Of a DNA stretch of 64,000 nt, positions 1 through 8,887 are shown one piece after another (positions within the stretch are counted from its first letter, which is position 1; each line of letters starts with the position of its first letter). Origin of the DNA: Undibacterium_A arcticum (GTDB lineage: Bacteria; Pseudomonadota; Gammaproteobacteria; Burkholderiales; Burkholderiaceae_D); the NCBI RefSeq assembly GCF_042660705.1, contig NZ_JBHSUQ010000001.1; one strand, given 5' to 3'. Position numbers and translations under genes: made by a program. The notes below the pieces were generated by a model. The model was given only the letters and a program-made list of their open reading frames with translations. It did no database searches and was not told the DNA's origin.

Positions 1-128
1 AGGTTGCTTGCATAACTGTCAATATAGACAGGTGTGGCGCGCGTAACTTGTGGCACCGCAAGCTTTACCGGAGCAAATCGTCCACGTCTGATGTAGATCG
101 AATCGACAGGTGGAGTGGTCGAGCGCGC

Positions 129-389
129 TCAGGTGTGCACGCTGATCCGCACGTCGCCGATGCCGACCACCTGACCCGCGCGGATCTTGCAGGTCTTGCG
201 CAACTCCTGCTTGCCGTCGACGGTGACGCCGCCGCCGGCCACCAGCATTTTGCCGGCGCCGCCGCTGTCGCACAGTCCGGCCAGTTTCAGTAATTGATTC
301 AGTTCAACAAATTCGCCGTCCAGTTGAAAGCGCAGTTGCTGCAATGGCCGTGCCTTTGGATGCTGCTGTCGCGTCGTTTTGGTTACCAT
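129..389 (-). CDS. S4-domain RNA-binding protein (YbcJ-like)
   Basis: This 86-residue protein is almost entirely one S4 RNA-binding fold. The motif ELNQLLKLAGLCDSGGAGK, followed by VTVDGKQELRKTCKIRAGQ, is the usual S4 pattern of the YbcJ/RlbA family of small cytoplasmic RNA-binding proteins. I chose the ATG at 389 because GAGGA lies just upstream and the longer upstream reading is low-complexity. It sits downstream of the periplasmic binding protein gene but a strong terminator separates them, so it is probably transcribed on its own. The RNA target cannot be told from the sequence. Confidence 0.8.
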   Translation of the reverse strand: MVTKTTRQQHPKARPLQQLRFQLDGEFVELNQLLKLAGLCDSGGAGKMLVAGGGVTVDGKQELRKTCKIRAGQVVGIGDVRISVHT

Positions 390-400
390 GCTGTCCTCAC

Positions 401-440
401 AAAAAACAAGGGCCGGCCGGATCCATGATCCGGTCGGCCC
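401..440 (-). terminator. Rho-independent terminator after the binding-protein gene
   Basis: A 14-bp stem (410-423 with 427-440, one G-T wobble) has a 3-nt loop. On the minus strand it is followed by a T-rich tail ending in six T. It lies 49 bp beyond the stop of the binding-protein gene at 489. Confidence 0.8.
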
Positions 441-488
441 GTTTGCCGGCCGCCATGGTACACCGGCGGCCAAGACTCATGTTGCGCG

Positions 489-1592
489 TTATTTCATCCA
501 GATTTTCTTGTACTCGGCGCGGTAGCCGTTATCCGGATCAAAGTTGTTTTTGGCGCCGCCGTGATAGGAGATATTGCTCGCAGTCACCAGATAGCTTTGG
601 TTCTCGTAGCCGCTCGGCTTCTCGCCGGCAATTGCGCGGTTCAGTTCATCGAGCAACTGCCAGCCCTGCATCTGGAATGGCTCAGGCACAGTGCCGATCT
701 GCAGGTTCTTGTCGCGGATGCGCCGATACGACAACTCCGAACCGTCGCCGGCCGAGATCGCCTGCGGGCTGTTGCCGGCCAAGGTTGCGCTCGCTGCAGG
801 CGTCGCCATCAGGTCCAGATACTGATCGCTGCTGGCGATGGTTTGTGTCCATTTCTTGCCGAAACGCTTGACCAGCGCGGCCAGCACGTCCGGCATCTTT
901 TTCGGCGCATCCGCCAGTGGCAGATCTTCCACCGCCAGCAGACTGCAGGTCTGGCATTGCTTGATGATGCTGACGATCTCGTTCGATTTCGCCATCGCAT
1001 AGACGTTGCTGGAATCGGTGAATATCACTATCCCGCTTTTGCCCTTGGATTCGACCACGCCGAGCAGCGCCGCAATCTGCGCCGCTTCTTTCGGATCGGT
1101 GTTGACGTTGGCGAACAGTCCTGCGGCCGGGCCGGGCTTGGGCGATGCGTGCCAGCCCACCACCGGAATCTTCTTCTTGGCGGCAGCGGCCAGTTCCTTG
1201 CCGATGGCCGCGGTATCGATACCGGCCACCACGATGCCGTCTGGATTCAGTGCCAGCGCGCGGCTGAACGCCTCGGCGTGGCGGCTGGTCGAGCCCCAGC
1301 AATCGATGGTCATCAGGTTCCAGCCGGCCGTTTGTGCCGCTTCCTTGACGCCGCTGGCGATGCTGCTCTGGCTCGGGTCATGCAGGTCGGAGCCGATCAG
1401 GATGACATTGCGTTTCTGCGAGATCTTGACGCCGGTGGTCGGTCCGTCCCAGCGGTTTTGAAAACGCATGGCCTTCGCGATACGTGCGTTGGCACGGCTC
1501 ATGAACAAGGTTGCGTCGTCTTCTGCGAAAGCTGGAATGCTCAAACCCAACACCGCCAGCATCGCGGCCAGCCTGGAAGTGGTTATTTTCAT
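489..1592 (-). CDS. Periplasmic sugar-type ABC transporter substrate-binding protein
   Basis: This 367-residue protein has a Sec signal peptide (residues 1-22, ending SIPAFA) followed by a type I periplasmic binding fold of the RbsB/LacI-like kind: VILIGSDLHDPSQSSIASGV, NPDGIVVAGIDT, KKIPVVGWHAS and IVIFTDSSN are typical strand-loop landmarks. I chose ATG 1592 because it starts the signal peptide; the longer reading begins in non-coding sequence. No permease or ATPase genes lie next to it, so it is either an orphan receptor or its partners are elsewhere. The ligand is unknown; a monosaccharide or similar small solute is inferred from the family only. It ends at its own strong terminator. Confidence 0.8.
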   Translation of the reverse strand: MKITTSRLAAMLAVLGLSIPAFAEDDATLFMSRANARIAKAMRFQNRWDGPTTGVKISQKRNVILIGSDLHDPSQSSIASGVKEAAQTAGWNLMTIDCWGSTSRHAEAFSRALALNPDGIVVAGIDTAAIGKELAAAAKKKIPVVGWHASPKPGPAAGLFANVNTDPKEAAQIAALLGVVESKGKSGIVIFTDSSNVYAMAKSNEIVSIIKQCQTCSLLAVEDLPLADAPKKMPDVLAALVKRFGKKWTQTIASSDQYLDLMATPAASATLAGNSPQAISAGDGSELSYRRIRDKNLQIGTVPEPFQMQGWQLLDELNRAIAGEKPSGYENQSYLVTASNISYHGGAKNNFDPDNGYRAEYKKIWMK

Positions 1593-1887
1593 GTTTTTTT
1601 GGGAGATCAGTGGATTGATACGCAGGGTGGAAACCAGGCATTGTTCACTTTTGCCGCAAGGAAAGTATATAAGCCGAAATGTAAATTGTTGCAACAAATA
1701 TATGCAAAACAGAAAACAGCCGGATTTTCACCGCGACGTTTTTTTACCCATGTCGGCAGGGCGATTTGCTGCGCAAGAATCTGATTTTTCGATATCTTTG
1801 ATGGGTATATGACAAGTATGTCCAATAGTTGTCAGTGCTGCTCGCTTACTCACGGGAGTATTATCGGGCAACGGAACTCCCGGCGCG

Positions 1888-1918
1888 AAAAAAAGCGCCA
1901 TGTAAAAACATGGCGCCT
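1888..1918 (-). terminator. Rho-independent terminator downstream of the zinc metallopeptidase
   Basis: A perfect 8-bp stem (GCGCCATG at 1895-1902 with its complement at 1909-1916) around a 6-nt loop, followed on the minus strand by seven T. It lies about 150 bp after the metallopeptidase stop. Confidence 0.85.
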
Positions 1919-2070
1919 TTGGCACTATCGGTATTAGAGGTTTTCGTCTATATCGACCGGCGCGGTGGTCAGTGCGCCGATACCAAGCTGGATCATGTTG
2001 TGGTCCGCCTTGCGGTCGATCAGCTGGTTGTCAGGATCCCGGCCGTGGCCGGTACGCCGCTCAGTGCTCG

Positions 2071-2961
2071 CTACAACTGTCGCGCCTCAAACGTATTGCA
2101 GTCGCCGATCTTGCCGCTGTCGATGCCGCGTTTGAACCAGCGCGTGCGCTGTGCCGAGGTGCCGTGCGTGAACGAATCGGGCACCACTGCGCCGCGCGCC
2201 TGGCGCTGCAATGCATCATCGCCGATCGCGCTGGCGGCACTCAAGGCCTCTTCGACGTCGCCGGCTTCGAGAATGCTGCGCGCCTCATTGGCATGGAAGG
2301 CCCAGACACCGGCGAAGCAGTCGGCCTGCAATTCCAGCCGTACCGACAGCGCGTTGCCCTGTACCTGTGACGTGTGCTGGCGGGTCTGGTCAACCTTGTC
2401 CATGATGCCGAGCAGGTTCTGCACGTGATGGCCGACTTCGTGCGCGATCACATACGCCTGGGCGAAGTCGCCGGAAGCATGGAATCGGTCTTTCATCAGT
2501 TGATAAAAGGCGAGGTCGATGTAGACCTTCTGGTCGCCCGGACAGTAGAACGGCCCGCTCGCGGTCTGGCCGGTGCCGCAGGCGGTCGGCGTGCTGCCGG
2601 TAAATAGCACCAGTTTCGGCTTGACGTAGATGGCGCCGTTTTGTTTGAACAGGTCGGTCCAGGTCTTTTCGGTATCACGCAGCACCTGTGCAACCAGGTG
2701 TTTCATCGGGTCGTTGGCCGTTGGCGCATGTGCCGGACCCTGCGCCTGCTGGGTTTGCCGTGTCGGTGCCACCACTTGCCCGCCGCCGCTCAGGATATTG
2801 AGCACCGTCATCGGGTTGATGCCAAAAAAATAGGATGCCAGCAGTGCGATTGCGATCGTGCCAATGCCGATGCCGCGGCCGCCGCCGAACGAAAATCCAC
2901 CGCCGCCGCCGCCTTCACCGCGCCGGTCTTCCACGTTCTCGCTTTCCTCTTCCAATTTCAT
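2071..2961 (-). CDS. Neutral zinc metallopeptidase, YpfJ/KPN_02809 family
   Basis: The 296-residue protein matches the putative neutral zinc metallopeptidase family. An N-terminal glycine-rich segment (residues 14-36) precedes one membrane helix (about 33-47); the zinc site HEVGH is at residues 174-178, within YVIAHEVGHHVQNLLG. The family is membrane-anchored with an extracytoplasmic catalytic domain and mostly uncharacterised. The region around C-x-G-x-G-x-T-A near residues 128-134 is also typical. It starts 86 bp after the fumC stop with no terminator visible between, so read-through from fumC is possible. Full length, no anomaly. Confidence 0.88.
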   Translation of the reverse strand: MKLEEESENVEDRRGEGGGGGGFSFGGGRGIGIGTIAIALLASYFFGINPMTVLNILSGGGQVVAPTRQTQQAQGPAHAPTANDPMKHLVAQVLRDTEKTWTDLFKQNGAIYVKPKLVLFTGSTPTACGTGQTASGPFYCPGDQKVYIDLAFYQLMKDRFHASGDFAQAYVIAHEVGHHVQNLLGIMDKVDQTRQHTSQVQGNALSVRLELQADCFAGVWAFHANEARSILEAGDVEEALSAASAIGDDALQRQARGAVVPDSFTHGTSAQRTRWFKRGIDSGKIGDCNTFEARQL

Positions 2962-3047
2962 GCCGATTCACTCCTGGTGGCGTTTTTTGATAATCGCTAG
3001 GATAACCGAATTGATGCACCCATTAAGTCGCCCACGCTGCACTCGGT

Positions 3048-4439
3048 TTACGCTTTGGGATGCGTCATCTGCAGCGGCTGCATCCATAGTTCAAACTGTT
3101 GTTCGGTAACATAGCCGAGCGCCAGCGCCGCCTGTTTGAGCGTACTGCCATCATGGTGCGCCTTCTTCGCGATCTGTGCCGCCTTGTCGTAGCCGATGTG
3201 CGGCGTCAGCGCGGTGACCAGCATCAGCGAGCGCGCCATCAGGTCGGCGATGCGGTCGCGGTTCGGCAAGATGCCCTGTGCGCAATGGCTATTGAAGCTG
3301 GCGCAGCCGTCGGCCAACAGCCGCGCGCTTTGCAGGAAATTGTGAATCATCAGCGGCTTGAACACGTTCAGCTCGAAGTTGCCGGAGGCGCCGCCGAAAT
3401 TGATCGCGACATCGTTGCCGAACACCTGGCAGCACAGCATCGTTAGCGCCTCGCACTGGGTCGGATTGACCTTGCCCGGCATGATCGAGCTGCCCGGCTC
3501 GTTTTCCGGGATGCTGATTTCACCGAGGCCGGAGCGCGGCCCCGATGCCATCCAGCGCACGTCGTTGGCGATCTTCATCAGCGCCGCGGCCAGTGTCTTC
3601 AAGGCGCCGTGCGCCGCCACCAGTGCGTCGTGCGCGGCCAGTGCGGCGAACTTGTTGGGCGCACTTTTCAGCGGCAGATGGTGGCGCCAGGCCAGTTCGG
3701 CCGCGACCTTGTCGGCAAATTGCGGATGGGTGTTGAGGCCGGTGCCCACTGCGGTGCCGCCGACCGCCAGCTCGCACAGCGCCGGTACCGCGGCGACGAT
3801 GATCGTTTCGGCGTACAGCAATTGCGCCGCATAACCGGAAAATTCCTGGCCCAAGGTGAGCGGCGTGGCGTCCTGCAAATGGGTGCGACCGATCTTGACG
3901 ATGTCCGCGAACTCGGTCGATTTTTGCTCCATCGTCGCGCGCAGGTGACGCAGTGCCGGCAGCAGCGCGTGCGTCAGGCTGGTGGCGGCCGCCAGATACA
4001 TCGCGCTCGGAAAGATATCGTTCGACGATTGGCCCAGATTGACCTCGTCGTTCGGATGCACCAGCCGTTCGGCGCCGCGCGCGCCGCCCAGCAGTTCGGA
4101 TGCGCGATTGGCCAGCACCTCGTTCATGTTCATATTGCTCTGGGTGCCAGAGCCGGTCTGCCAGATCGACAGCGGGAATTCGCCATCGTGCCGGCGCGCC
4201 AGCACCTCGTCGGCGGCCTGCATGATTGCGCCGGCCTTGGTCGATGGCAGCAGACCCAATTCCATATTGACCAGCGCACAGGCGCGCTTGAGCGCCGCGA
4301 GCGCCAGGATCAGTTCCGGCGGCATGCGTTCGGTTGAAATGCGGAAAAATTCCAGCGAGCGCTGCGTTTGCGCCCCCCACAACTGGTCGGCCGGCACCTC
4401 GATGTCGCCGAAACTGTCGCGTTCTGTTCTGACATTCAT
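3048..4439 (-). CDS. fumC: Class II fumarate hydratase
   Basis: This 463-residue protein is a full-length class II (iron-independent) fumarase, which interconverts fumarate and L-malate in the cytosolic TCA cycle as a homotetramer. The superfamily signature GSSIMPGKVNP carries the catalytic serine loop; GRTHLQDATPLTLGQEFSG and the N-terminal ERDSFGDIEVPADQLWGAQTQRS are class II landmarks. ATG 4439 gives the conserved amino terminus directly. Together with maeB further right it supplies malate metabolism. Upstream, 4440-4710 is non-coding and presumably holds the promoter; I could not pick out a clean -35/-10 pair. Confidence 0.97.
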   Translation of the reverse strand: MNVRTERDSFGDIEVPADQLWGAQTQRSLEFFRISTERMPPELILALAALKRACALVNMELGLLPSTKAGAIMQAADEVLARRHDGEFPLSIWQTGSGTQSNMNMNEVLANRASELLGGARGAERLVHPNDEVNLGQSSNDIFPSAMYLAAATSLTHALLPALRHLRATMEQKSTEFADIVKIGRTHLQDATPLTLGQEFSGYAAQLLYAETIIVAAVPALCELAVGGTAVGTGLNTHPQFADKVAAELAWRHHLPLKSAPNKFAALAAHDALVAAHGALKTLAAALMKIANDVRWMASGPRSGLGEISIPENEPGSSIMPGKVNPTQCEALTMLCCQVFGNDVAINFGGASGNFELNVFKPLMIHNFLQSARLLADGCASFNSHCAQGILPNRDRIADLMARSLMLVTALTPHIGYDKAAQIAKKAHHDGSTLKQAALALGYVTEQQFELWMQPLQMTHPKA

Positions 4440-4710
4440 GTCCGTCCTCGTTGGCTGATACCCGGTTTGGCTGCATCAAACACCTGCCGGCCCGCAGCAC
4501 TGGCCGGCGACAATTACATCATAGGATAGCCATCGGGCGTCAGCAGGATGGCGTGCACGGCCTGTCTCGAATTATGAGCAATTTGACGGAGTATATGAAA
4601 AAATGGTGCGTTTGCCCCCGATTTTATTACGGATTAAAAAATACTGGTAGGTAGTATTGATTCGGGTATTAAATCGGCAAGCAAACGCCGCACGGACCGC
4701 GCGCCACAAC

Positions 4711-4740
4711 AAAAAGGCCGCAAACCTCGCGGCGCGGCCT
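4711..4740 (-). terminator. Terminator of the glycine-zipper lipoprotein gene
   Basis: On the minus strand a 7-bp stem (4740-4734 with 4721-4715) closes a 12-nt loop that can itself pair in part, followed by five T. It starts 20 bp after the lipoprotein stop. The rest of the 320-bp gap to fumC shows nothing else I can support. Confidence 0.7.
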
Positions 4741-4760
4741 GTTCCTGTATCCACCCCGGA

Positions 4761-5282
4761 TCAATAGCCCGGTGGCGGCGCCGTATTGGGCGGCGGCGGA
4801 TAGTAATTACCCGAGCCGCGCGGCGGTTGCGCCGATTGCCGCGAATCCGACATGAAGCGGCCGGACACCGCTACCTTGTGTCCCTGCGCATACATGCACT
4901 GCTGGTAGGCGAAATCGTAGCGTTGCTGCACGTTATAGGCCGATGCATTACCCGCGGAAACGCCTGACAGGCCGCCCAGCGCCATACCGGCGCCGGCGCC
5001 GACGCCGGCACCGCGGCCGCCGTTGATCGCCGCACCGGCAATCGCACCGATCACGGTGCCCACCGCGGCGCTGCGCACGCCGCTATCGACCGCCGCCTGT
5101 TCTGGCGAAGCGCCCATCTGCTGCTGCGAGTACTGGCGACACATCATGTCGTCGCCGCGGAATTGGTCAAAATTTTTGCCGCTGCCCGGCAGCGCCATCA
5201 CGCTCGGTCCGGACGGCATCGTGGTGCACGCACCGAGCAGCAATACGGCCAGGATCGGGGTAAGCTTGAAGGTCTTGGACAT
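4761..5282 (-). CDS. Glycine-zipper outer-membrane lipoprotein
   Basis: A 173-residue envelope protein. The signal peptide ends in a lipobox (LLLGAC, lipidated Cys at residue 19). Residues about 72-111 are a glycine zipper with alternating Gly/Ala (VIGAIAGAAINGGRGAGVG), a membrane-inserting motif of the YMGG/SlyB-like families. The tail is proline-rich (NYYPPPPNTAPPPGY). Family members are linked to envelope integrity but the precise role is unknown. It shares strand with the small secreted protein upstream (start 5746), 66 bp away, so the two may form one transcript. Two other glycine-zipper proteins occur in this window. Confidence 0.8.
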   Translation of the reverse strand: MSKTFKLTPILAVLLLGACTTMPSGPSVMALPGSGKNFDQFRGDDMMCRQYSQQQMGASPEQAAVDSGVRSAAVGTVIGAIAGAAINGGRGAGVGAGAGMALGGLSGVSAGNASAYNVQQRYDFAYQQCMYAQGHKVAVSGRFMSDSRQSAQPPRGSGNYYPPPPNTAPPPGY

Positions 5283-5348
5283 GGTGTTTGCTTTCGCTGA
5301 ATAACTGGTTCGTCGGGCTCAATCAGGTTCGGTCAGGTTTAATCAAGT

Positions 5349-5746
5349 TCAATTACCGGCGGGCGCCTGTGGTGTCACTTGGACCCAGCCCGGTGGGCAC
5401 TGTTTCACATATGGGTAGTAACCCTTAGGACTGTTGCAGAAATACCAGTAGTTCTGGGCCGACGACTGTTCTGGTGTCTGTTCCACGTAGACCTGCGGCT
5501 GGGCCGGCACGCCGTACCCATACCCATATCCATAGCCATACCCATAGTAGGGGTAGGAATAGGGATAGTAAGGCGCGCCGAAATACGGCCATAACAGCGG
5601 CGCGCCGATAAACAGGCCGACATGGGCGCCCCGTGTCCGCCCCGATGGCCCCCATGTCCGCCATGACCACGCTGGGCCCACGCCGTGCTGGTGGCGGCAG
5701 TACCAAGCAGCGCCAGTACCAGCATCAGCACTTTAAGCAACTTCAT
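5349..5746 (-). CDS. Small secreted Gly/His/Tyr-rich protein (frameshifted)
   Basis: The N-terminal part (MKLLKVLMLVLALLGTAATS..., signal peptide ending AWA) and a His/Gly-rich stretch (GGHGGHRGGHG) are in one frame. The rest (HVGLFIGAPLLWPYFG, a YGYGYGYG repeat, then CNSPKGYYPYVKQCPPGW) is in the -1 frame. One extra G in the run at 5629-5632 would restore a single protein of about 132 residues. The C-terminal Cys-x-SPKGYYPYVxxC-PxGW block is a frequent ending of small exported proteins in Burkholderiales, function unknown. Either a real frameshift or a homopolymer error; I favour the latter because both halves look well conserved. Confidence 0.65.
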
Positions 5747-6217
5747 CGATTTCACGATAGACCTCGATAGCAATAAAAATACTTGTAAAGCAGTCCAAAC
5801 AAATCCTAAACACAAGGGCCAAACAACGTGACCAGGCCGCTTATAACCTACTTACAGTATTGCAGGTTTGGGACAAGATAAAAGAACAAGTAACAATTCG
5901 TAACCGATGAATCTTGGCAGAAACAATCGGTGCCGGATATGGCGCTTGGCGTGAGCCTGATGGCGGCAGGCGCAGCCGATCCAGCGTGGTGCAGGACGAG
6001 TAAGTCGAACCAGTGCGCCGAACCGGCAACCGGCGCGGGACCAGCGTGCACGGTGCCGTACAGCAGCCATTGTTGCAGATACTGCAATGGCGATATGCCA
6101 ATATGCGCATGTAATCAAATGTAAATCAGGCTATACTCCACCAGCACCGTCGTAAAATAGGAAGCTTCAATTGATACGGTGCAGCTGACACATTGGCAGG
6201 AGCGTGAGATTCCGTCA
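5747..6217. other. Intergenic region between divergent genes
   Basis: A 471-bp stretch between the divergent genes starting at 5746 and 6218. It holds the CpxR-like repeat at 5890-5904 and presumably two promoters. Open frames of 60-100 codons exist on the minus strand but have no ribosome site or recognisable protein, so I do not call a gene. Confidence 0.5.
5890..5904. promoter_or_regulatory. Possible CpxR/OmpR-type direct-repeat site
   Basis: Two GTAAC half-sites separated by five bases (GTAACAATTCGTAAC). The spacing resembles CpxR-like boxes (GTAAA-N5-GTAAA). It lies 144 bp upstream of the small secreted protein gene. Suggestive only. Confidence 0.25.
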
Positions 6218-7300
6218 ATGTTCGCCGAAGCGACCAGAGCCATGTCCAGTCCAGAAAATCCTGACAGTAGCGGCGGCCAGATTCCCGCAAATAATTCGGC
6301 CACCAACGGTGCCCCCCTTGCAGGCGCCGCGGCCAGCCCACCGGGCGCGACGCCACAGCCAACCGCGGTTCCGCCGCAGCCGAGCGCGCCGCCACCAAAC
6401 CCCGAAACGCCCCAATATCAGGACCTGAACGACGGTCCATGGATGCATGCCTGGCGCATCGTGTCGGCCCGCATCAAGGCGTTGTCGGATCAGGCGATAC
6501 GGCGCGCCACGCATCGCACGCTGAAAATCGGCATCTCGGCGCGTATCTTTCATCCGGAACAGGAGGGCAGGGGGCTACGCAGCAAGACTCTGCAATACCT
6601 GGAAGAATCGATCGCGCAATGGGTGATGTCGCGCGACGTCCTGGTGCTGATGATTCCGACAGTCAATACCAAGGGCCGGCTGCATCCGAGCAATATCCGG
6701 CTGCGCGATTATGCGCGCCACCTGGACGGACTGGTGCTGCAAGGCGGCGCCGACGTCTCGCCGCAATCGTATTCGGAACAGGCGACGCGGCCGGAATGGA
6801 ATGGCGACAGCGCGCGCGACATGTATGAGCTGGAGCTGCTGCACGAGTTCGTCGAGGCTGGCAAGCCGGTGCTGGGCATCTGCCGCGGCTGCCAGTTGAT
6901 CAACGTCGGCTTCGGCGGCACGCTGTACCAGGACATCGCCACCGACGAGCCGGCCGCGATCGCGCATGTCAGCGAGCAATACGACCGTAATTTTCATGCG
7001 ATCCAGTTTCCGGCCGGATCGTCATTGCGCACCCTGTTCGCCGGCCAGCTTGGCGACCAGCCATCGCCACTGGTCAATTCGATCCACCATCAGGCCGTCA
7101 AGACTCTGGGCCGTGACATCGTGGTGGAAGCGGTGTCGGCGTCCGACAATATCATCGAGGCGGTGCGCTACCGCAAGGCGCCGTTCGTGATGGGCTTGCA
7201 ATGGCATCCTGAATTCCATCGCGCCGGTGGCCATCAGCTGCTCGACTGCACGCCGATTCTGGACCGCTTCCTGCGCGCGGCGCGCGATACGCGGTTTTGA
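6218..7300 (+). CDS. Gamma-glutamyl-gamma-aminobutyrate hydrolase-like class I amidotransferase (peptidase C26)
   Basis: A 360-residue protein whose first 75 residues are low-complexity Pro/Ala-rich. The C26 domain follows: GLVLQGGADVSPQSYSE, the nucleophile elbow VLGICRGCQLINVGFGG (Cys about 222), NSIHHQAVK, and the His-Glu pair in MGLQWHPEFH. This matches PuuD-like hydrolases that cleave gamma-glutamyl amides such as gamma-glutamyl-GABA in putrescine breakdown. No puu or glutamine synthetase genes are next to it, so substrate is uncertain. I chose ATG 6218 (AGGAG about 14 bp upstream); ATG 6242 is an alternative. The disordered N-terminal extension is unusual compared with about 250-residue relatives. 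Confidence 0.8.
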   Translation: MFAEATRAMSSPENPDSSGGQIPANNSATNGAPLAGAAASPPGATPQPTAVPPQPSAPPPNPETPQYQDLNDGPWMHAWRIVSARIKALSDQAIRRATHRTLKIGISARIFHPEQEGRGLRSKTLQYLEESIAQWVMSRDVLVLMIPTVNTKGRLHPSNIRLRDYARHLDGLVLQGGADVSPQSYSEQATRPEWNGDSARDMYELELLHEFVEAGKPVLGICRGCQLINVGFGGTLYQDIATDEPAAIAHVSEQYDRNFHAIQFPAGSSLRTLFAGQLGDQPSPLVNSIHHQAVKTLGRDIVVEAVSASDNIIEAVRYRKAPFVMGLQWHPEFHRAGGHQLLDCTPILDRFLRAARDTRF

Positions 7301-7326
7301 CTGGCGCGCTTCTGAAGACTGCTTTC

Positions 7327-7353
7327 GCGGACGCAGGCCCGAGCTGCGTCCGC
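7327..7353. terminator. Hairpin between convergent genes
   Basis: A perfect 10-bp inverted repeat (GCGGACGCAG at 7327-7336 with its complement at 7344-7353) with a 7-nt loop lies between the convergent stops at 7300 and 7359. No T tract, so a bidirectional or Rho-assisted terminator is inferred. Confidence 0.5.
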
Positions 7354-7358
7354 CAGCG

Positions 7359-8822
7359 CTAGTCGCGCGACGGCGCAATCATCTCCACATAGTCGTACAG
7401 CGCACCGAGGATTTCCTCGCCGCGCTGATCTGCGTTTTCAGACAAATGATCGATTTCGCCGAACAACATATCGACGCTGCGGACACCGCCTTCGCCGTCG
7501 AATAAACGGGCGATGCGCAGCTCTTCCCAGCGCTGCGCGTCGGGCTCCGACAGGCTGTGCGGGAAATTGCGCGCGCGGTAGCGAAACAGCAGCTCTTCCA
7601 GCCGTGCATCGTCGAAGCTGGCGCGGGCGTCGGCCAGTTTCTCGGGCGTCAATCCACGCAGTTGATTCAACAGGCGGCGATCGTTGCTGCCGACAAAGCC
7701 ACCGTATAAATCCTCATCCACGTCCGGTGATGCCATGTCTGTGGCGGTGGCCGGACGCTGGAATACCTCGCGCCAGAGCGGCTCCATCCGGGTTGTCAGG
7801 GCCGGTGTCGCGGCGGCCGTCGCCGCGTGCTGCAAGCCAAGCGCGAGGTCCAGTCCCCAGCGCTGCGCCATCTCGGCGCCGAGGGTTTTCAGGTTGCTGA
7901 TCACCACCGGTGATTTATTCAAATGGATGGTTTTGATCGGCAGCCGCGTGACGCCTTGCGGCAGCGCATCGGCCTTGCTGAACATGCGCTCGCGCAATGT
8001 CGCGACATCGAGTGCCAGCAACTCGCTCGGGTCGAATGCGCAATCCCACGCGATCACTTCGTTCTTGTTGGTCGGATGCGCTGCCAGCGGCCACATCAGC
8101 GCCAGGCAGCCACGCTCGGCCGGGAACATGCCCGATACATGCAGAAACGGCCGTCGCGCTGCCGGCGCAAAGTGCAGGCCGATCTCATCGGCGACGCGAT
8201 CTTTCTTGTGCAGCGCCAGACAGAATTCGAACAGCTTGGGTTGCCGCGCGCGGATCAGGCGCGCCAGTGCAATCGTCGCGCGCACATCCGACAGCGCATC
8301 GTGCGCCGCCTCGTGGCCGATGCCATTGGCGGCGGTCAGCAGTTCGAGCCGGAAGCTGGGGCGGCCTTCGTCATTGGTCGGCCACACGATGCCATCCGGG
8401 CGCAGCGCATAGGCGGTGCGTACCAGGTCGAGAATGTCCCAGCGTCCGCACTGGTTCTGCCACTCGCGCGCATAGGGATCGATCAGGTTGCGCCAGAACA
8501 GGAAGCGCGTCACCTCATCGTCGAAGCGGATCGTGTTGTAGCCGACCCCGATCGTGCCCGGCTGCGCGAACGCCTGCTCGATCGTGGCGGCGAATTGATA
8601 CTCCGGCACGCCGCGCTGCAGGCACAGCTGTGGCGTGATGCCGGTGATCAGGCAGGATTGCGGATCGGGCAAAAAATCCGGCGCCGGCTGGCAGTACAGC
8701 ATGATCGGCTCGCCAATTTCGTTCAGTTCCGCATCGGTGCGGATCGCCGCAAACTGGGCCGGCCGGTCGCGCCGCGGATTGATGCCGAAGGTTTCATAAT
8801 CGTGCCAGAGGAAGGTATGCAT
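7359..8822 (-). CDS. sbcB: Exodeoxyribonuclease I
   Basis: A 487-residue 3'-5' single-strand DNA exonuclease of the DEDDh superfamily. The acidic active site is visible: FLWHDYETFG (Asp8, Glu10), NTIRFDDEVTRF in motif II, and HDALSDVRATI (His and Asp of motif III). The length and the C-terminal SH3-like/helical part (PEKLADARASFDDARLEELLFRYRARNFP, then RWEELRIARL) agree with E. coli SbcB. It acts in recombination, mismatch repair and removal of single-stranded ends. The start at 8822 begins exactly at the conserved MHTFLWHDYETFG; the longer reading adds unrelated sequence. Confidence 0.95.
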   Translation of the reverse strand: MHTFLWHDYETFGINPRRDRPAQFAAIRTDAELNEIGEPIMLYCQPAPDFLPDPQSCLITGITPQLCLQRGVPEYQFAATIEQAFAQPGTIGVGYNTIRFDDEVTRFLFWRNLIDPYAREWQNQCGRWDILDLVRTAYALRPDGIVWPTNDEGRPSFRLELLTAANGIGHEAAHDALSDVRATIALARLIRARQPKLFEFCLALHKKDRVADEIGLHFAPAARRPFLHVSGMFPAERGCLALMWPLAAHPTNKNEVIAWDCAFDPSELLALDVATLRERMFSKADALPQGVTRLPIKTIHLNKSPVVISNLKTLGAEMAQRWGLDLALGLQHAATAAATPALTTRMEPLWREVFQRPATATDMASPDVDEDLYGGFVGSNDRRLLNQLRGLTPEKLADARASFDDARLEELLFRYRARNFPHSLSEPDAQRWEELRIARLFDGEGGVRSVDMLFGEIDHLSENADQRGEEILGALYDYVEMIAPSRD

Positions 8823-8887
8823 CGGTTGATTTCTGTAGTCGTGACTTGTGGGCGTGATGGTGGTGGCAGCGATTGACAAAGAGCCAA

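Noticed and set aside
1..128. Left-edge sequence with a short palindrome (GAGCGCGCTC)
   Set aside because: Too little sequence to assign a gene or terminator.
5848..6118. Three overlapping minus-strand frames of 79-89 codons in the gap between 5746 and 6218
   Set aside because: No ribosome site, no recognisable protein and all three frames are equally open, so they look like chance.
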